Of a stretch of DNA of 64,000 nt, positions 7,423 through 15,588 are shown piece after piece. Positions within the stretch are counted from its first letter, which is position 1, and the number at the start of each line of letters is the position of its first letter. A model generated the notes under the pieces. The model did not search any database and was not told the origin of the DNA. It saw only the letters and a program-made list of their open reading frames with translations. Position numbers and translations under genes: made by a program. Location: contig NZ_JBHUEJ010000024.1 in NCBI RefSeq assembly GCF_042680565.1, positions 1 through 64,000 of the forward strand. The letters are read 5' to 3'. This DNA comes from Ottowia flava (GTDB lineage Bacteria; Pseudomonadota; Gammaproteobacteria; Burkholderiales; Burkholderiaceae_C).

Positions 7423-9204
7423 TTACTCCACCGAGATTTTCGCGGCGGTGGGCGAAGCGTCCAGCACCAGCTTGTTCGGCCAAGTCGGCCATTTTGTGCC
7501 CAGCGCCGCGTCGTTCGGGTTGCCGGTGCGCGCGAAGGCGGCCAGCGAGGCCATCATCGCGCCGGACAAGGCCTCGCGCCCGCCGCGGTTGGCGTCGTTG
7601 ACGATCACGTTGGTGTACAGCGCCGGCCCGAAGTTGCCCAGCAGGAAGGGCAGGTCGAACGCGTGCGCCGCGCCATACACGTCGTTCCAGGGCGCGGCCT
7701 CCTGCTTCCAGTCGAAGCGGTAGGACCAGACCTTGTCCGGCGTCTGCGTGATGAAGGCGTTCAGCATGTTGTCGCGCAGCGCAACGAAGAACTTGGCGTC
7801 CAGCGCGGCAATGGCCGGGTCGTAGGCGGCGCCGTCCGGGTAGGCCGGGTTGATGATGTCGCCAAACGTCGCGGCCTTGGCCTTGGCGGCGTCGAACAGG
7901 ATCGGGAACAGCTGCGCGTCCGGCAGCTTGATGCCCACCGGATGCCCCACCAGCGGCAGGAAGGTCGACAGCAGCTTGCCCTCAGAGCGGGTCATGCCCG
8001 CCAGCAGCGGCGTCTTGACGTAGTTGCCCGCCAGGATGGCGGCGATCGGGTCGGTGGCCACCACCGTGCCTTCCGGAATCGGGCCGGAACCGGTGCTGTT
8101 GGGCAGCCCGCCCACCGTGCGCACGCCCACTTTCAGCACCGTGCTGGCGGGCTTGCCGCGCAGGTAGGCGGCGATGTCGGCGCTGCTGTGGCCCTGGATC
8201 CAGGCGGTGGCGCCCGCGGCGTCGGCGGCGGTGCCATCGTCGATCAGCAGCTTGGCCAGCAGCACGTTGGACAGCGCCTCGTACGTGGCCACCGGGTTCA
8301 GCGCGGGGATGTACCCGTTGTTGCCCGCCAGGTTGTTGGCCGGCTGCGGAAAGCCCGGGCTGGTCGCCACCGAGATGCCACCGGACAGCGGCGCCAGCTT
8401 GTGGAACAACCCCGCCGCGCGCTGGCCCGGCGCGGTGGCCACGGCCAGGATGTTGATGGCGCCGGCCGACTGGCCGGTCAGGGTCACGTTCTTAGCGTCA
8501 CCGCCGAAGTCGCCAATCGTTTCCTGCACGAAACGCAGCGCCTGCACGATGTCCAGCACCGCGTAGTTGCCGGACTGGTCATCGGCTGTGAGCGTGGGGT
8601 CCACCGCGGTGTCGCGTAGCGCCGGGTGGCGGAAAAAGCCCAGCTGCCCCAGGCGGTAATTGGCGGTGACCACCACCGCATTGGCCTTCTTGGCCAGCGC
8701 CGCGCCGTCGTACATCGGGTCGGCGCTGTAGCCGGTGATGTTGCTGCCGCCGTGGATGAAGACGATCACCGGCAGGTTCTTTTCGCCCGTGGCCGGGCGC
8801 CAGATGTTCAGCGACAGGCAGTCTTCGCTGCCCGGCGTGTGGCCCGTGACCAGGTTGTCGCCCACGCTGGCGTCAAAGGTGTTGGCGTTGCCCGGGCTGT
8901 ACAGGCGCGGGTTCTGGATGCACGACGCGCCAAAGCTGCGCGCGTCGCGCGTGCCGGTCCAGGCGACGGGCGGGCGCGGCGCCTTCCAGCGCAGTGCGCC
9001 CACCGGCGCCTGGGCAAACGGGATGCCCTTCCAGAAATACGTGCCCGACCGCGCGCTGTCGTTCACGCCTTGCACGGCGCCGTAGCGGGTGGAAGTGTTT
9101 TCGGGGTTCATGGAATCGTCGCTGCCTCCGCAGGCGGTGATCAAGACGCTGACGGCGGCCAAGGCGAGCAGGGCGCCGCGCCGCATCGGGCGGGAAAAGG
9201 GCAT
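7423..9204 (-). CDS. Type B carboxylesterase/lipase family lipoprotein
   Basis: A 593-residue alpha/beta hydrolase of the carboxylesterase (COesterase) family. The N-terminus is a lipoprotein signal with lipobox LITAC followed by GGS. The oxyanion-hole HGGS, the nucleophile elbow GQSAGA, and a late His in YGAAHAFDLPF supply the expected active site. EDCLSLN is the type B signature. It probably hydrolyses esters in the periplasm or at the outer membrane; the substrate is unknown. The ATG at 9204 is chosen because it opens the signal peptide and has GGAG upstream. It sits inside the lpxK-Trm112-kdsB-adk run, where it is not usually expected. Confidence 0.88.
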   Translation of the reverse strand: MPFSRPMRRGALLALAAVSVLITACGGSDDSMNPENTSTRYGAVQGVNDSARSGTYFWKGIPFAQAPVGALRWKAPRPPVAWTGTRDARSFGASCIQNPRLYSPGNANTFDASVGDNLVTGHTPGSEDCLSLNIWRPATGEKNLPVIVFIHGGSNITGYSADPMYDGAALAKKANAVVVTANYRLGQLGFFRHPALRDTAVDPTLTADDQSGNYAVLDIVQALRFVQETIGDFGGDAKNVTLTGQSAGAINILAVATAPGQRAAGLFHKLAPLSGGISVATSPGFPQPANNLAGNNGYIPALNPVATYEALSNVLLAKLLIDDGTAADAAGATAWIQGHSSADIAAYLRGKPASTVLKVGVRTVGGLPNSTGSGPIPEGTVVATDPIAAILAGNYVKTPLLAGMTRSEGKLLSTFLPLVGHPVGIKLPDAQLFPILFDAAKAKAATFGDIINPAYPDGAAYDPAIAALDAKFFVALRDNMLNAFITQTPDKVWSYRFDWKQEAAPWNDVYGAAHAFDLPFLLGNFGPALYTNVIVNDANRGGREALSGAMMASLAAFARTGNPNDAALGTKWPTWPNKLVLDASPTAAKISVE

Positions 9205-9306
9205 GGCTTGTCTCCGGTTCGTTGCAGGTGCGCACCCATCGTACGCGCAGCGCGCCTGCAACGCGTCGTGGTCGCGACACCGCCCCGGGGCGCGCGCCAG
9301 CGAGCG

Positions 9307-9516
9307 TCAGCCCACGGTCGGCGTGCGCGGCGGCAGCGCTTCCAGCTCGGCGTCGGACAGGGTGCGCGCCTCGCCTTCCAGCATGACCGGGATGCCGTCG
9401 CGCACCGGGTAGGCCAGGCGGGCCGAGCGCGAGATCAGCTCCTGCTTCTCGCGGTCAAAGTCCAGCGGGCCCTTGGTGACGGGGCAGACCAGCAGTTCCA
9501 GCAGTTTGGGGTCCAT
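9307..9516 (-). CDS. Trm112 family protein (YcaR-like)
   Basis: A 69-residue protein, MDPKLLELLVCPVTKGPLDF at the start, then RLAYPVRDGIPVMLEGEAR: the compact zinc-ribbon-like Trm112/YcaR fold with only one cysteine left (Cys11). It is typically located between lpxK and kdsB in Gram-negative genomes, as here. Its role in bacteria is not settled; related proteins activate methyltransferases in eukaryotes. Confidence 0.92.
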   Translation of the reverse strand: MDPKLLELLVCPVTKGPLDFDREKQELISRSARLAYPVRDGIPVMLEGEARTLSDAELEALPPRTPTVG

Positions 9517-9529
9517 GGCGGTGTTTCGG

Positions 9530-9862
9530 TCAGTGCGCTGCCGATGTCGACAGCAGGTTCATGATCAGGACGCCGGCGATGATCAGCACCATGCCCAGCA
9601 TCGCCCACACGTCCAGCTTTTGCCCGAAGGCGACCCAGCCCACGGCGGCGATCAGCACGATGCCCAGGCCCGACCAGGTGGCGTAGGCGATGCCCACAGG
9701 GATGGTGCGCAGCGTCAGCGACAGCAGCCAGAACGCCAGCCCGTAGCCGACCACCACGACCGCCGTCGGCCCCAGCCGCGTGAAGCCTTCGCTGGCCTTG
9801 AGCGCACTGGTGCCGACCACTTCGGCCACGATGGCGATCAACAGGTAGAGGTAGGCGGACAT
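9530..9862 (-). CDS. SMR family multidrug efflux protein (EmrE/QacE-like)
   Basis: A 110-residue, four-helix inner-membrane drug/proton antiporter. The essential Glu14 lies in IVAEVVGTSALK. The family motifs KASEGFTRL, PVGIAYATWSGLGIVLI and GVLIMNLLS are present and strongly resemble EmrE. Homodimers of this family export quaternary ammonium and other cations. It is placed between lpxK and Trm112 (14 bp from the latter), so it may be co-transcribed with the LPS genes, which is unusual. Confidence 0.93.
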   Translation of the reverse strand: MSAYLYLLIAIVAEVVGTSALKASEGFTRLGPTAVVVVGYGLAFWLLSLTLRTIPVGIAYATWSGLGIVLIAAVGWVAFGQKLDVWAMLGMVLIIAGVLIMNLLSTSAAH

Positions 9863-9898
9863 GGGCGAATGGCGCGACGGGGGGCGCCAAAACGAGGG

Positions 9899-10948
9899 CT
9901 AAGGCGCGGCCGGCGTGCGGGGATGATAGCCCCGCGCTGCCAGCCGCCGATCCAGCGCGTCGAAGAACGCTGTGGGCACCTCCAGCTGCAGCGGCACCGC
10001 CAGGGCGTGCGGCGCGTGGTGCCACAGTTTGACGGCGTCTTTTTCGGTGCAAATCACCGTCTCGCCAGCGCCAGATTTGCGCGGCCAGCTACTGAAATCG
10101 TAGTGATCGGGCAGCGCGATGGTCTCGTGCAAGGTCAATCCGGCGGCGCGCAGCATGTCGAAAAAGGCCTCGGGCCGGGCGATGCCGGCCACGGCGACCC
10201 GTGTTTTGGCCGCACCGCGCAAGTCGGCCAGCGCGACCGTGCTGCCGTCAGCGCGCACGGCGTGGTCGGCCAGGCGGCGCGCGGCGCTGAAGGCCTCCGC
10301 GCCCGGCGGCAGGGGCAAGTCCGGCCCTGGTTCGGTGCGCAGCACCAGGTCGACCGGGCGGGGCCAGGCTTCGCGCAGCGGGCCGGCGGGCAGCCGCCAG
10401 CCGTTGCCCACGCCGCGCGCGTCGAACACGCAGATGGCCACGTCGTGCGCCAGCGCCCAGTGTTGCAGGCCGTCGTCGCAGACCAGGATGTCGCAGTCGG
10501 GGTGCGCCGCCAGCAGGGCGCGGCCGGCGTCGGCGCGCTGGCGGGCAACGAAGACGGGCACGCCCGCGCGCTGGCGCAGCAGCAGCGCTTCGTCGCCCAC
10601 CGCGAACGGGTCTGACTGGGGCGTGACGGGCACCGGCGCATCCGGCGCGGCGGGGTCGAACCGGGTGCGCCCGTAGCCGCGCGACACGATGCCCGGCCGC
10701 CAGCCGCGCGCCTGCAGGTGGCGCACCACGGCCAGCGTGGTCGGCGTTTTGCCCGCGCCGCCGGCCACCACGTTGCCGACGACCACGACCGGCACCGGCA
10801 GCCGCTCCGCGCGCGCCAGCCCGCGCCGCCGCTGCCACGTCGCCACCGCGCCGTACAGCAGCGAGAGCGGCCACAGCACGCACGCCAGCGGCCCACGGCG
10901 CTGCCAGGCGGCGCGCAGGCGGTGTTCGAGCGACAGGCTTTCGGGCAT
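9899..10948 (-). CDS. lpxK: Tetraacyldisaccharide 4'-kinase
   Basis: Phosphorylates the lipid A disaccharide at the 4' position at the inner membrane. It has 349 residues. An N-terminal hydrophobic segment (LACVLWPLSLLYGAVA) precedes the P-loop GNVVAGGAGKTPT, followed by SRGYGR and DDGLQHWAL, all typical of LpxK. The start at 10948 (MPESLSLEHRLRAAWQRRG) is the family N-terminus; the upstream open frame is not conserved-looking. A 438-bp gap with two repeat copies separates it from exbD. Confidence 0.95.
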   Translation of the reverse strand: MPESLSLEHRLRAAWQRRGPLACVLWPLSLLYGAVATWQRRRGLARAERLPVPVVVVGNVVAGGAGKTPTTLAVVRHLQARGWRPGIVSRGYGRTRFDPAAPDAPVPVTPQSDPFAVGDEALLLRQRAGVPVFVARQRADAGRALLAAHPDCDILVCDDGLQHWALAHDVAICVFDARGVGNGWRLPAGPLREAWPRPVDLVLRTEPGPDLPLPPGAEAFSAARRLADHAVRADGSTVALADLRGAAKTRVAVAGIARPEAFFDMLRAAGLTLHETIALPDHYDFSSWPRKSGAGETVICTEKDAVKLWHHAPHALAVPLQLEVPTAFFDALDRRLAARGYHPRTPAAP

Positions 10949-11155
10949 AGGGTGCAACGCGGCACCGGCGCGGTGATGCCAGGCAGGGCAAGGCGCTGCG
11001 GTGCGGGCGCAGTGTGCCACGCGGCCGGGCGCGGGCAAGGGGGCTTGCGGGCTTGCGGGAGGCGTCGTGGTCGCACGGCGCGCTGCCAGGGCGCTGCCTT
11101 CACCCCTGTCGAAGCCAGGTGGGAACGTCAGCGGTGTTGCGTGCGCAGCCCGCAG

Positions 11156-11211
11156 CGCTATCAGAAAAGGAGCTGATAGCGCACGTGGTTGTAGGACTCG
11201 GGCCCGATGGG
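11156..11211 (+). repeat. Dispersed intergenic repeat copy (plus)
   Basis: Matches the family consensus: GCTATCAGAAAAGGAGCTGATAGC, then GCACGTGGTTGTAGGACTC and GGGCCCGATGG. It is 74 bp from the next copy in the same orientation. Confidence 0.75.
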
Positions 11212-11284
11212 CGCTTCCCCGTGCGATGCGTACGTCGGCGGAGGTGCTCAGGCCGTGAAGCGCCCAGGTCCGACGCCCATTTCA

Positions 11285-11337
11285 CTCCTGAATCAGGAGC
11301 TGCCTGCGCAGGTGGCTGTAGGGCTGCGGGCCGATTT
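11285..11337 (+). repeat. Dispersed intergenic repeat copy (plus)
   Basis: A near-consensus copy: the palindromic lead CTCCTGAATCAGGAG, then CTGCCTGCGCAGGTGGC, TGTAGGGCT and GGGCCGATTT. AGCTGCCTGCGCAGGTGGCT can fold into one imperfect 10-bp stem. The same palindromic lead is seen in the copy at 23507. Confidence 0.85.
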
Positions 11338-11386
11338 CTTGGTCAACGGGGGCGTCAGAGCCGGCCCAAGGCGCGCCCTCGCCGGC

Positions 11387-11797
11387 TTACTTCGCTCCCG
11401 ACTGCGCCGCAAACGTGATCTGCGTCAGGCCTTCGCGGCGGGCGGCGTCCATCACGGTGACCACCGACTGCACCGGCGCGGTGGCGTCGGCGCTGATGAT
11501 CAGGATGCTGTCCTTGGCGGCCACGCCGCGCAGGGCGCGGGCGACGGATTCGACGTCGCGCACGTCCAGCGGCTGCTTGTTGACGGCGTAGCGGCCGTCG
11601 GCGGCCACCGCGACGACGATTTCCTTGGGGCGGTCGCGGGAGGCGTCGGCGTTGGCGGTGGGCAGGGTGACCTGCAGCTCGGTGAACTTGCTGTACGTGG
11701 TCGTCAGCATCAGGAAGATCAGGATCACCAGCAGCACGTCGATGAACGGGATCAGGTTGATCTCCGGCTCTTCGGGCGGGTGGGGGCGGAACTTCAC
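11387..11797 (-). CDS. ExbD/TolR family biopolymer transport protein
   Basis: A 136-residue inner-membrane protein with one N-terminal transmembrane helix. INLIPFIDVLLVILIFLM carries the proton-channel Asp, and a periplasmic C-terminal domain follows. A GTG start at 11797 is chosen over upstream in-frame codons because it overlaps the TGA of the upstream exbB-like gene as GTGA and yields the family N-terminus (KFRPHPPEEPEINLIPF). With its partner it forms a proton-driven motor. Adjacency to lpxK is conserved in many proteobacteria. Confidence 0.92.
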   Translation of the reverse strand: MKFRPHPPEEPEINLIPFIDVLLVILIFLMLTTTYSKFTELQVTLPTANADASRDRPKEIVVAVAADGRYAVNKQPLDVRDVESVARALRGVAAKDSILIISADATAPVQSVVTVMDAARREGLTQITFAAQSGAK

Positions 11798-12453
11798 CGC
11801 TTGGCTCCCTTGGCGTGCTCGCCGCCGGGGCACAGCGGGTCCAGGTGGCGCGCGAAATGCTCGGCCGCCAGTTCCAGCTCGAGGATGTAGCCGTCGACGC
11901 GCGCGCGGAAGTAGCGCCAGAAGATCAGCGCCGGGATCGCCACGATCAGGCCGAACGCGGTGTTGTACAGCGCGACCGAGATGCCGTGCGCCAGCTGCGC
12001 CGGGTTGCCGCCGGACAGCGAGCCGCTGGGCGCCTGCGCGCCGAAGATCTCGATCATGCCGATCACCGTGCCGAGCAGGCCCAGCAGCGGCGCGGCCGAG
12101 GCGATGGTGGCCAGCGCGGGCAGAAAGCGCTCCAGCCGGTGCGCGACCTTGCGGCCGGCCGCTTCCATGGCGGCGCGCATTTCGTCGGGCGTGCAGCGCG
12201 GGTTGTTGTTGATGGCGCGCCAGCCGGAGGCTAGCACCTCACCCAGGGCCGAGTGCTGGGCCAGCTGGTTGACGGTGTCGGGGCCCGGCACGCTGTCGCG
12301 CGACACGCCGATGGCTTCGTCCAGCAGGCCGGGCGTGATGACGCGGCTGGATTTGAGCTTGACGAAGCGCTCGATGACGAAGGCCAGCGCCAGGATGGAA
12401 CACAGGATCAGCGGCCAGATCGGCCAGCCAGCGGCTTGTATGATCGAAAGCAA
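11794..12453 (-). CDS. MotA/TolQ/ExbB family proton channel protein
   Basis: A 219-residue inner-membrane protein with three transmembrane segments (residues about 5-25, 105-130 and 150-175). It has the TolQ/ExbB signatures PLLGLLGTVIGMIEIF and GISVALYNTAFGLIVAIPALI. No ATG fits. A TTG at 12453 (LLSIIQAAGWPIWPL) preceded by GGAG eight bases upstream is the best start. It overlaps the ExbD gene by four bases, indicating translational coupling. It may energise a TonB-type or LPS-related process. Confidence 0.9.
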   Translation of the reverse strand: MLSIIQAAGWPIWPLILCSILALAFVIERFVKLKSSRVITPGLLDEAIGVSRDSVPGPDTVNQLAQHSALGEVLASGWRAINNNPRCTPDEMRAAMEAAGRKVAHRLERFLPALATIASAAPLLGLLGTVIGMIEIFGAQAPSGSLSGGNPAQLAHGISVALYNTAFGLIVAIPALIFWRYFRARVDGYILELELAAEHFARHLDPLCPGGEHAKGAKR

Positions 12454-12862
12454 GGGTGGTTCTCCGCCGGCGCAGCGGTTCAAGGTCCCTCGGGCGCCGC
12501 GCCATTTACATCTGGAATGCGGGCGATTATGACCCAGCACCTGTTGCTGCCCGCTGCCTCTGCGGTACGCACAGCCGGGGCGTTGGGCGGCCATCACATG
12601 CGCACCGGGGCCGACAACAGGTCGCTGCCCACCATTTCTGTGGATAACTTTGTGCAAAAAGCGCTTGTCGCGGGCCTGAAAGGACGCTGCAGCGCCGTTT
12701 TTGACAGATTGATGAACGATTAAGCACAAAAAAATCCAATGAAATCAACGAGTTGCACCAAGTGCTGGGCGTTTCCAGTCCGCGCGGGGTGTCGCAACCC
12801 CGCCTGCCGTCCGCTGTGGAGTAGTGGCGCGGCCTGAACGCCCAAAAGGGCCGGAAAACCGC
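12454..12862. other. 409-bp divergent promoter region between exbB and xseA
   Basis: No gene is recognised. It contains one perfect DnaA box (TGTGGATAA, 12639-12647) and an A/T-rich patch around 12715-12750, unusual in this GC-rich window. The rest is GC-rich. Promoters for the leftward envelope cluster and for xseA must lie here. Confidence 0.6.
12639..12647 (+). promoter_or_regulatory. Single perfect DnaA box
   Basis: TGTGGATAA is the complement of the strict DnaA box TTATCCACA. It is the only one I noticed in this gap, so this is not an origin. It may be chance, or may link xseA or the envelope cluster to DnaA. Confidence 0.35.
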
Positions 12863-14281
12863 ATGGAATCTGACTTTTTCGTTCAACCGCCCGCCAGTGC
12901 GCCGCGTATCTGGGCGGTTGGCGCGCTGACCCGCGCCATTGCTGACGCGCTGGAGGCGCGCTTCAATCCCGTGGCGGTGCGCGGCGAGATTTCGGGCTTC
13001 ACCCGCGCGGCCAGCGGGCACTGCTACTTTTCACTCAAGGACGAGGCCGGCCAGCTGCGCTGCGCCATGTTCCGGCGCGCCGCGGGGCTGCTGAACTTCA
13101 ACCCGCGCGAGGGCGACCAGGTCGAGGTGCGCGGGCGCGTGGCGGTGTACGAGCCGCGCGGCGATTTGCAGCTGGTGGTCGAATCCATGCAGCGCGCCGG
13201 GCAGGGCGCGCTGTTCGAGCAGTTTCTGCGCCTGAAGGCCCAACTGGAGGCCGAAGGCCTGTTCCACGCCGAACGCAAGCGCCCGCTGCCCGAGACGCCG
13301 CGCGCCATCGGCGTGGTCACCTCGCTGGCGGCGGCGGCGCTGCACGACGTGCTGACGGCGCTGGCGCGGCGCGTGCCGCACATCCCGGTGGTCGTCGTGC
13401 CGGCGGCGGTGCAGGGCGCGGGGGCGCCTGAAGAGTTGCGCCGTGCGCTATCAAAGTTGTATCTTCTTGCGCAGGTGGGAGTAGGGCTGGAGGCCGATTT
13501 GGCTCAAAAAGTCGCAGCGGACGGCGCGCCGCCCATCGACGTCATCCTGCTGGTGCGCGGCGGTGGCTCGATCGAGGACCTGTGGGCCTTCAACGACGAG
13601 CGCCTGGCCCGCACCATCGCCGTGAGCCCGGTGCCGCTGATCAGCGGGGTGGGGCATGAGACCGACTTCACCATCGCCGACTTCGTGGCCGACCTGCGCG
13701 CACCCACGCCGACCGCCGCGGCCGAGCTGGCCAGCGTGCCGCGCGCCCAGCGCCTGGCCGACGTCGACGCGCTGGCCGAACGACTGGCGCGCGCCCTGCG
13801 CCGCCGCGTCGACGCCGAAAGCCAGCGCCTCGACTGGCTGGCCGGGCGCCTCAGCCGCCCGTCCGACGCCGTGGCCGCCGAACGCCTGCGCGTAGACCGG
13901 CAGGCCCAGCGCCTGCGCCACGCGCTGGCACTGCGGCTGGAGCGCGAAAGTGCACGCCTCGCTCAGTTGCGGGACCGCCTGCCGCGCCCGCTGGCGCCGC
14001 GCCTGGCGGCCGAGCAGCTGCGGCTGGCGCGCCTGGGCGAACGCCTGCCCGACGCCGTCGCGCGCCAGGGCGCCGCCGCGCACGAGCGCCTGGCGCTCGC
14101 CGCGCTGCGCCTGGCCGCGTTGGACCCTCAGCGCGTGCTGGAGCGCGGCTACGCCTGGCTGCAAACCGCCGACGGCCAAGCCGTGACGCACGCCGCCGAC
14201 ACGCACATCGGGCAGGCGCTGACCGCCACCCTTGCGGATGGCAAGGTTGATCTCAGCGTCGTCACACCGCGGCCGCGCTGA
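12863..14281 (+). CDS. xseA: Exodeoxyribonuclease VII large subunit, with a repeat inserted in frame
   Basis: Large subunit of the single-strand-specific exonuclease VII, 472 residues. The N-terminal OB-fold (VRGEISGFTRAASGHCYFSLKD) is followed by the catalytic domain. That domain has GVVTSLAAAALHDVLTAL, LLVRGGGSIEDLWAFND and the GVGHETDFTIADFVADLRAPTPTAAAE block. The rest is the long coiled-coil that binds XseB subunits. Residues about 195-213 (SKLYLLAQVGVGLEADL) are encoded by a copy of the dispersed repeat, 54 bp long, keeping the frame. This lies in the variable loop just before APPIDVILLVRGGG, so activity is probably retained. The ATG at 12863 gives the expected start. Confidence 0.95.
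   Translation: MESDFFVQPPASAPRIWAVGALTRAIADALEARFNPVAVRGEISGFTRAASGHCYFSLKDEAGQLRCAMFRRAAGLLNFNPREGDQVEVRGRVAVYEPRGDLQLVVESMQRAGQGALFEQFLRLKAQLEAEGLFHAERKRPLPETPRAIGVVTSLAAAALHDVLTALARRVPHIPVVVVPAAVQGAGAPEELRRALSKLYLLAQVGVGLEADLAQKVAADGAPPIDVILLVRGGGSIEDLWAFNDERLARTIAVSPVPLISGVGHETDFTIADFVADLRAPTPTAAAELASVPRAQRLADVDALAERLARALRRRVDAESQRLDWLAGRLSRPSDAVAAERLRVDRQAQRLRHALALRLERESARLAQLRDRLPRPLAPRLAAEQLRLARLGERLPDAVARQGAAAHERLALAALRLAALDPQRVLERGYAWLQTADGQAVTHAADTHIGQALTATLADGKVDLSVVTPRPR
13447..13500 (+). repeat. Dispersed repeat copy inside xseA, in frame
   Basis: A full-length copy: GCTATCAAAG...CTTGCGCAGGTGGG, AGTAGGGCTGGAGGCCGATTT. It is 54 bp, an exact multiple of three, with no stop in the coding frame. 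This is the clearest case here of the element inside a gene. Confidence 0.88.
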
Positions 14282-14361
14282 CTTCCTACAATCGATTGCA
14301 CGAGGGGCGACCTATGATGGCCGCTTCGCCGATCAACAACCACGAGAAAAGGATCCTCACG

Positions 14362-14943
14362 ATGGAACGCACTCTGCCACCGCTGCCGTATCCCCACGAT
14401 GCTCTGGCCCCGGCCTGCAGCAAGGAAACGCTGGAATACCACCACGACAAGCACCACAAGGCCTACGTGGACAAGCTCAACGAGCTGCAAAAAGGCACCG
14501 AGTTCGAGAACATGGAACTCGAAGACGTGATCAAGAAGTCCAGCGGCGGCATCTACAACCAGGCCGCCCAGATCTGGAACCACACCTTCTTCTGGAATTG
14601 CATGAAGCCCAACGGCGGCGGTGAGCCCACCGGCGCCTTGGCCGACGCCATCAACAAGAAGTGGGGCAGCTACGCCGACTTCAAAAAGGCTTTCGTCACC
14701 AGCGCCGTGGGCAACTTCGGCTCAGGCTGGACCTGGCTGGTCAAGAAGGCTGACGGCAGCGTCGACATCGTCAACATGGGCGCCGCCGGCACCCCGCTGA
14801 CCACCGGCGACACGCCCGTGTTCACCGTGGACGTGTGGGAGCACGCCTACTACATCGACTACCGCAACCTGCGCCAGAAGTTCGTCGAGACCTACCTCGA
14901 CAAGCTGGCCAACTGGGACTTCGCGGCCAAGAACTTCGGCTGA
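14362..14943 (+). CDS. sodB: Superoxide dismutase (Fe type)
   Basis: Dismutates superoxide in the cytoplasm. It has 193 residues. Metal ligands are His27 (YHHDKHH), His in QIWNHTFFW, and Asp/His in DVWEHAYYIDY. The Fe-type signature NFGSGWTWLV is present. The ATG at 14362 follows AAAAGGATC; the open frame reaches upstream to an ATG at 14296 region, but the family start is MERTLPPLPYPHDAL. It is followed by a strong terminator. A TACAAT hexamer at about 14287 may be its -10 box. Confidence 0.96.
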   Translation: MERTLPPLPYPHDALAPACSKETLEYHHDKHHKAYVDKLNELQKGTEFENMELEDVIKKSSGGIYNQAAQIWNHTFFWNCMKPNGGGEPTGALADAINKKWGSYADFKKAFVTSAVGNFGSGWTWLVKKADGSVDIVNMGAAGTPLTTGDTPVFTVDVWEHAYYIDYRNLRQKFVETYLDKLANWDFAAKNFG

Positions 14944-14963
14944 TCGCCGTCGATCACGCTGCT

Positions 14964-14989
14964 AAAAGCCACCTTCGGGTGGCTTTTTT
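14964..14989 (+). terminator. Rho-independent terminator after sodB
   Basis: AAAAGCCACC-TTC-GGGTGGCTTTTTT: a perfect GCCACC stem with a short loop and a T tract, 21 bases after the sodB stop. Confidence 0.92.
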
Positions 14990-15588
14990 CATGTCAGCGC
15001 AATCCAACGCGTCGGTCGCGGACTGGCGCCACGTCACTGGGCAGCGTTAAAGGGACTACTCGACTCATGCCTTCTCGAACCATGGCCAGGGAGATGGGGG
15101 CTGTCGCAAACAGCTGTCTCACGCACCTGTTGCGCATTCGGCCAGCAGCCGCATCGCCAGCAGACGTTCAAGCTCTCCACCGATCCGCTTTTCGTCGAGA
15201 AGGTACGTAACATCGTGGGCTGCACCCGGATGGGGTGCTGTGCGCGCAACTTTGGCCGGTTTTCAGTCAGCGGGGCTTCTGGACTGGACCGCCAGAGGCC
15301 CGTGACGCAAGTCGCTGAATCCGTGTGTTGTCAGAGCGTGCAAGGCCGCCGGCCGGGCGCCTGCTGTAGGCGTCTGATGCCTCTACGGTACGCGCTTTGC
15401 CAGCGACGCCGTATGGGGCGCATCTAGCAGGATCATCCGCAGCCGTTAAAATATTGGGTTTTGCCGCGCATAAAACGGGGTGGCAAGAACCGAATTCCCG
15501 CGCAGGACGCGCGGCCGTCAGCTCAACAAGCAAGGGCCGGCGCCGCACGGCCCGCGCACCGCAACTTCAACCTTGAGAGAAATGCACC
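14990..15588. other. Gene-free stretch between sodB and tig
   Basis: About 600 bases. The first third holds the IS630 transposase remnant (15055-15222). From 15223 to about 15440 there are only chance frames with no recognised domain. TTAAAAT near 15446 and the leader to about 15588 probably form the tig promoter region. Confidence 0.6.
15055..15222 (+). pseudogene. IS630-family transposase remnant (helix-turn-helix part)
   Basis: The stretch reads MAREMG from 15082. After a one-base frameshift in the G-run it reads LSQTAVSRTCCAFGQQPHRQ, then QTFKLSTDPLFVEKVRNIVG. That is the characteristic N-terminal/HTH segment of IS630 transposases (typically SQTAVSRIWRAFGLQPHR...TFKLSTDPLFVEKVRDIVGLY). 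Only about 56 codons remain of a roughly 340-codon gene, with substitutions and no DDE domain. I could not find terminal inverted repeats. It is a decayed relic upstream of tig. Confidence 0.75.

Larger units (their letters stand above)
10949..11386. other. 438-bp gap between exbD and lpxK holding two repeat copies
   Basis: No gene is recognisable. Two same-orientation members of the dispersed repeat (11156-11211 and 11285-11337) occupy the exbD-proximal half, and the rest is GC-rich with only chance ORFs. The gap probably contains the lpxK promoter. In related gene clusters these genes are commonly closer together. Confidence 0.6.

Noticed and set aside
12639..12647. DnaA box as a sign of a replication origin
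   Set aside because: Only one box was noticed, with no dnaA, dnaN, gyrB or box cluster nearby.
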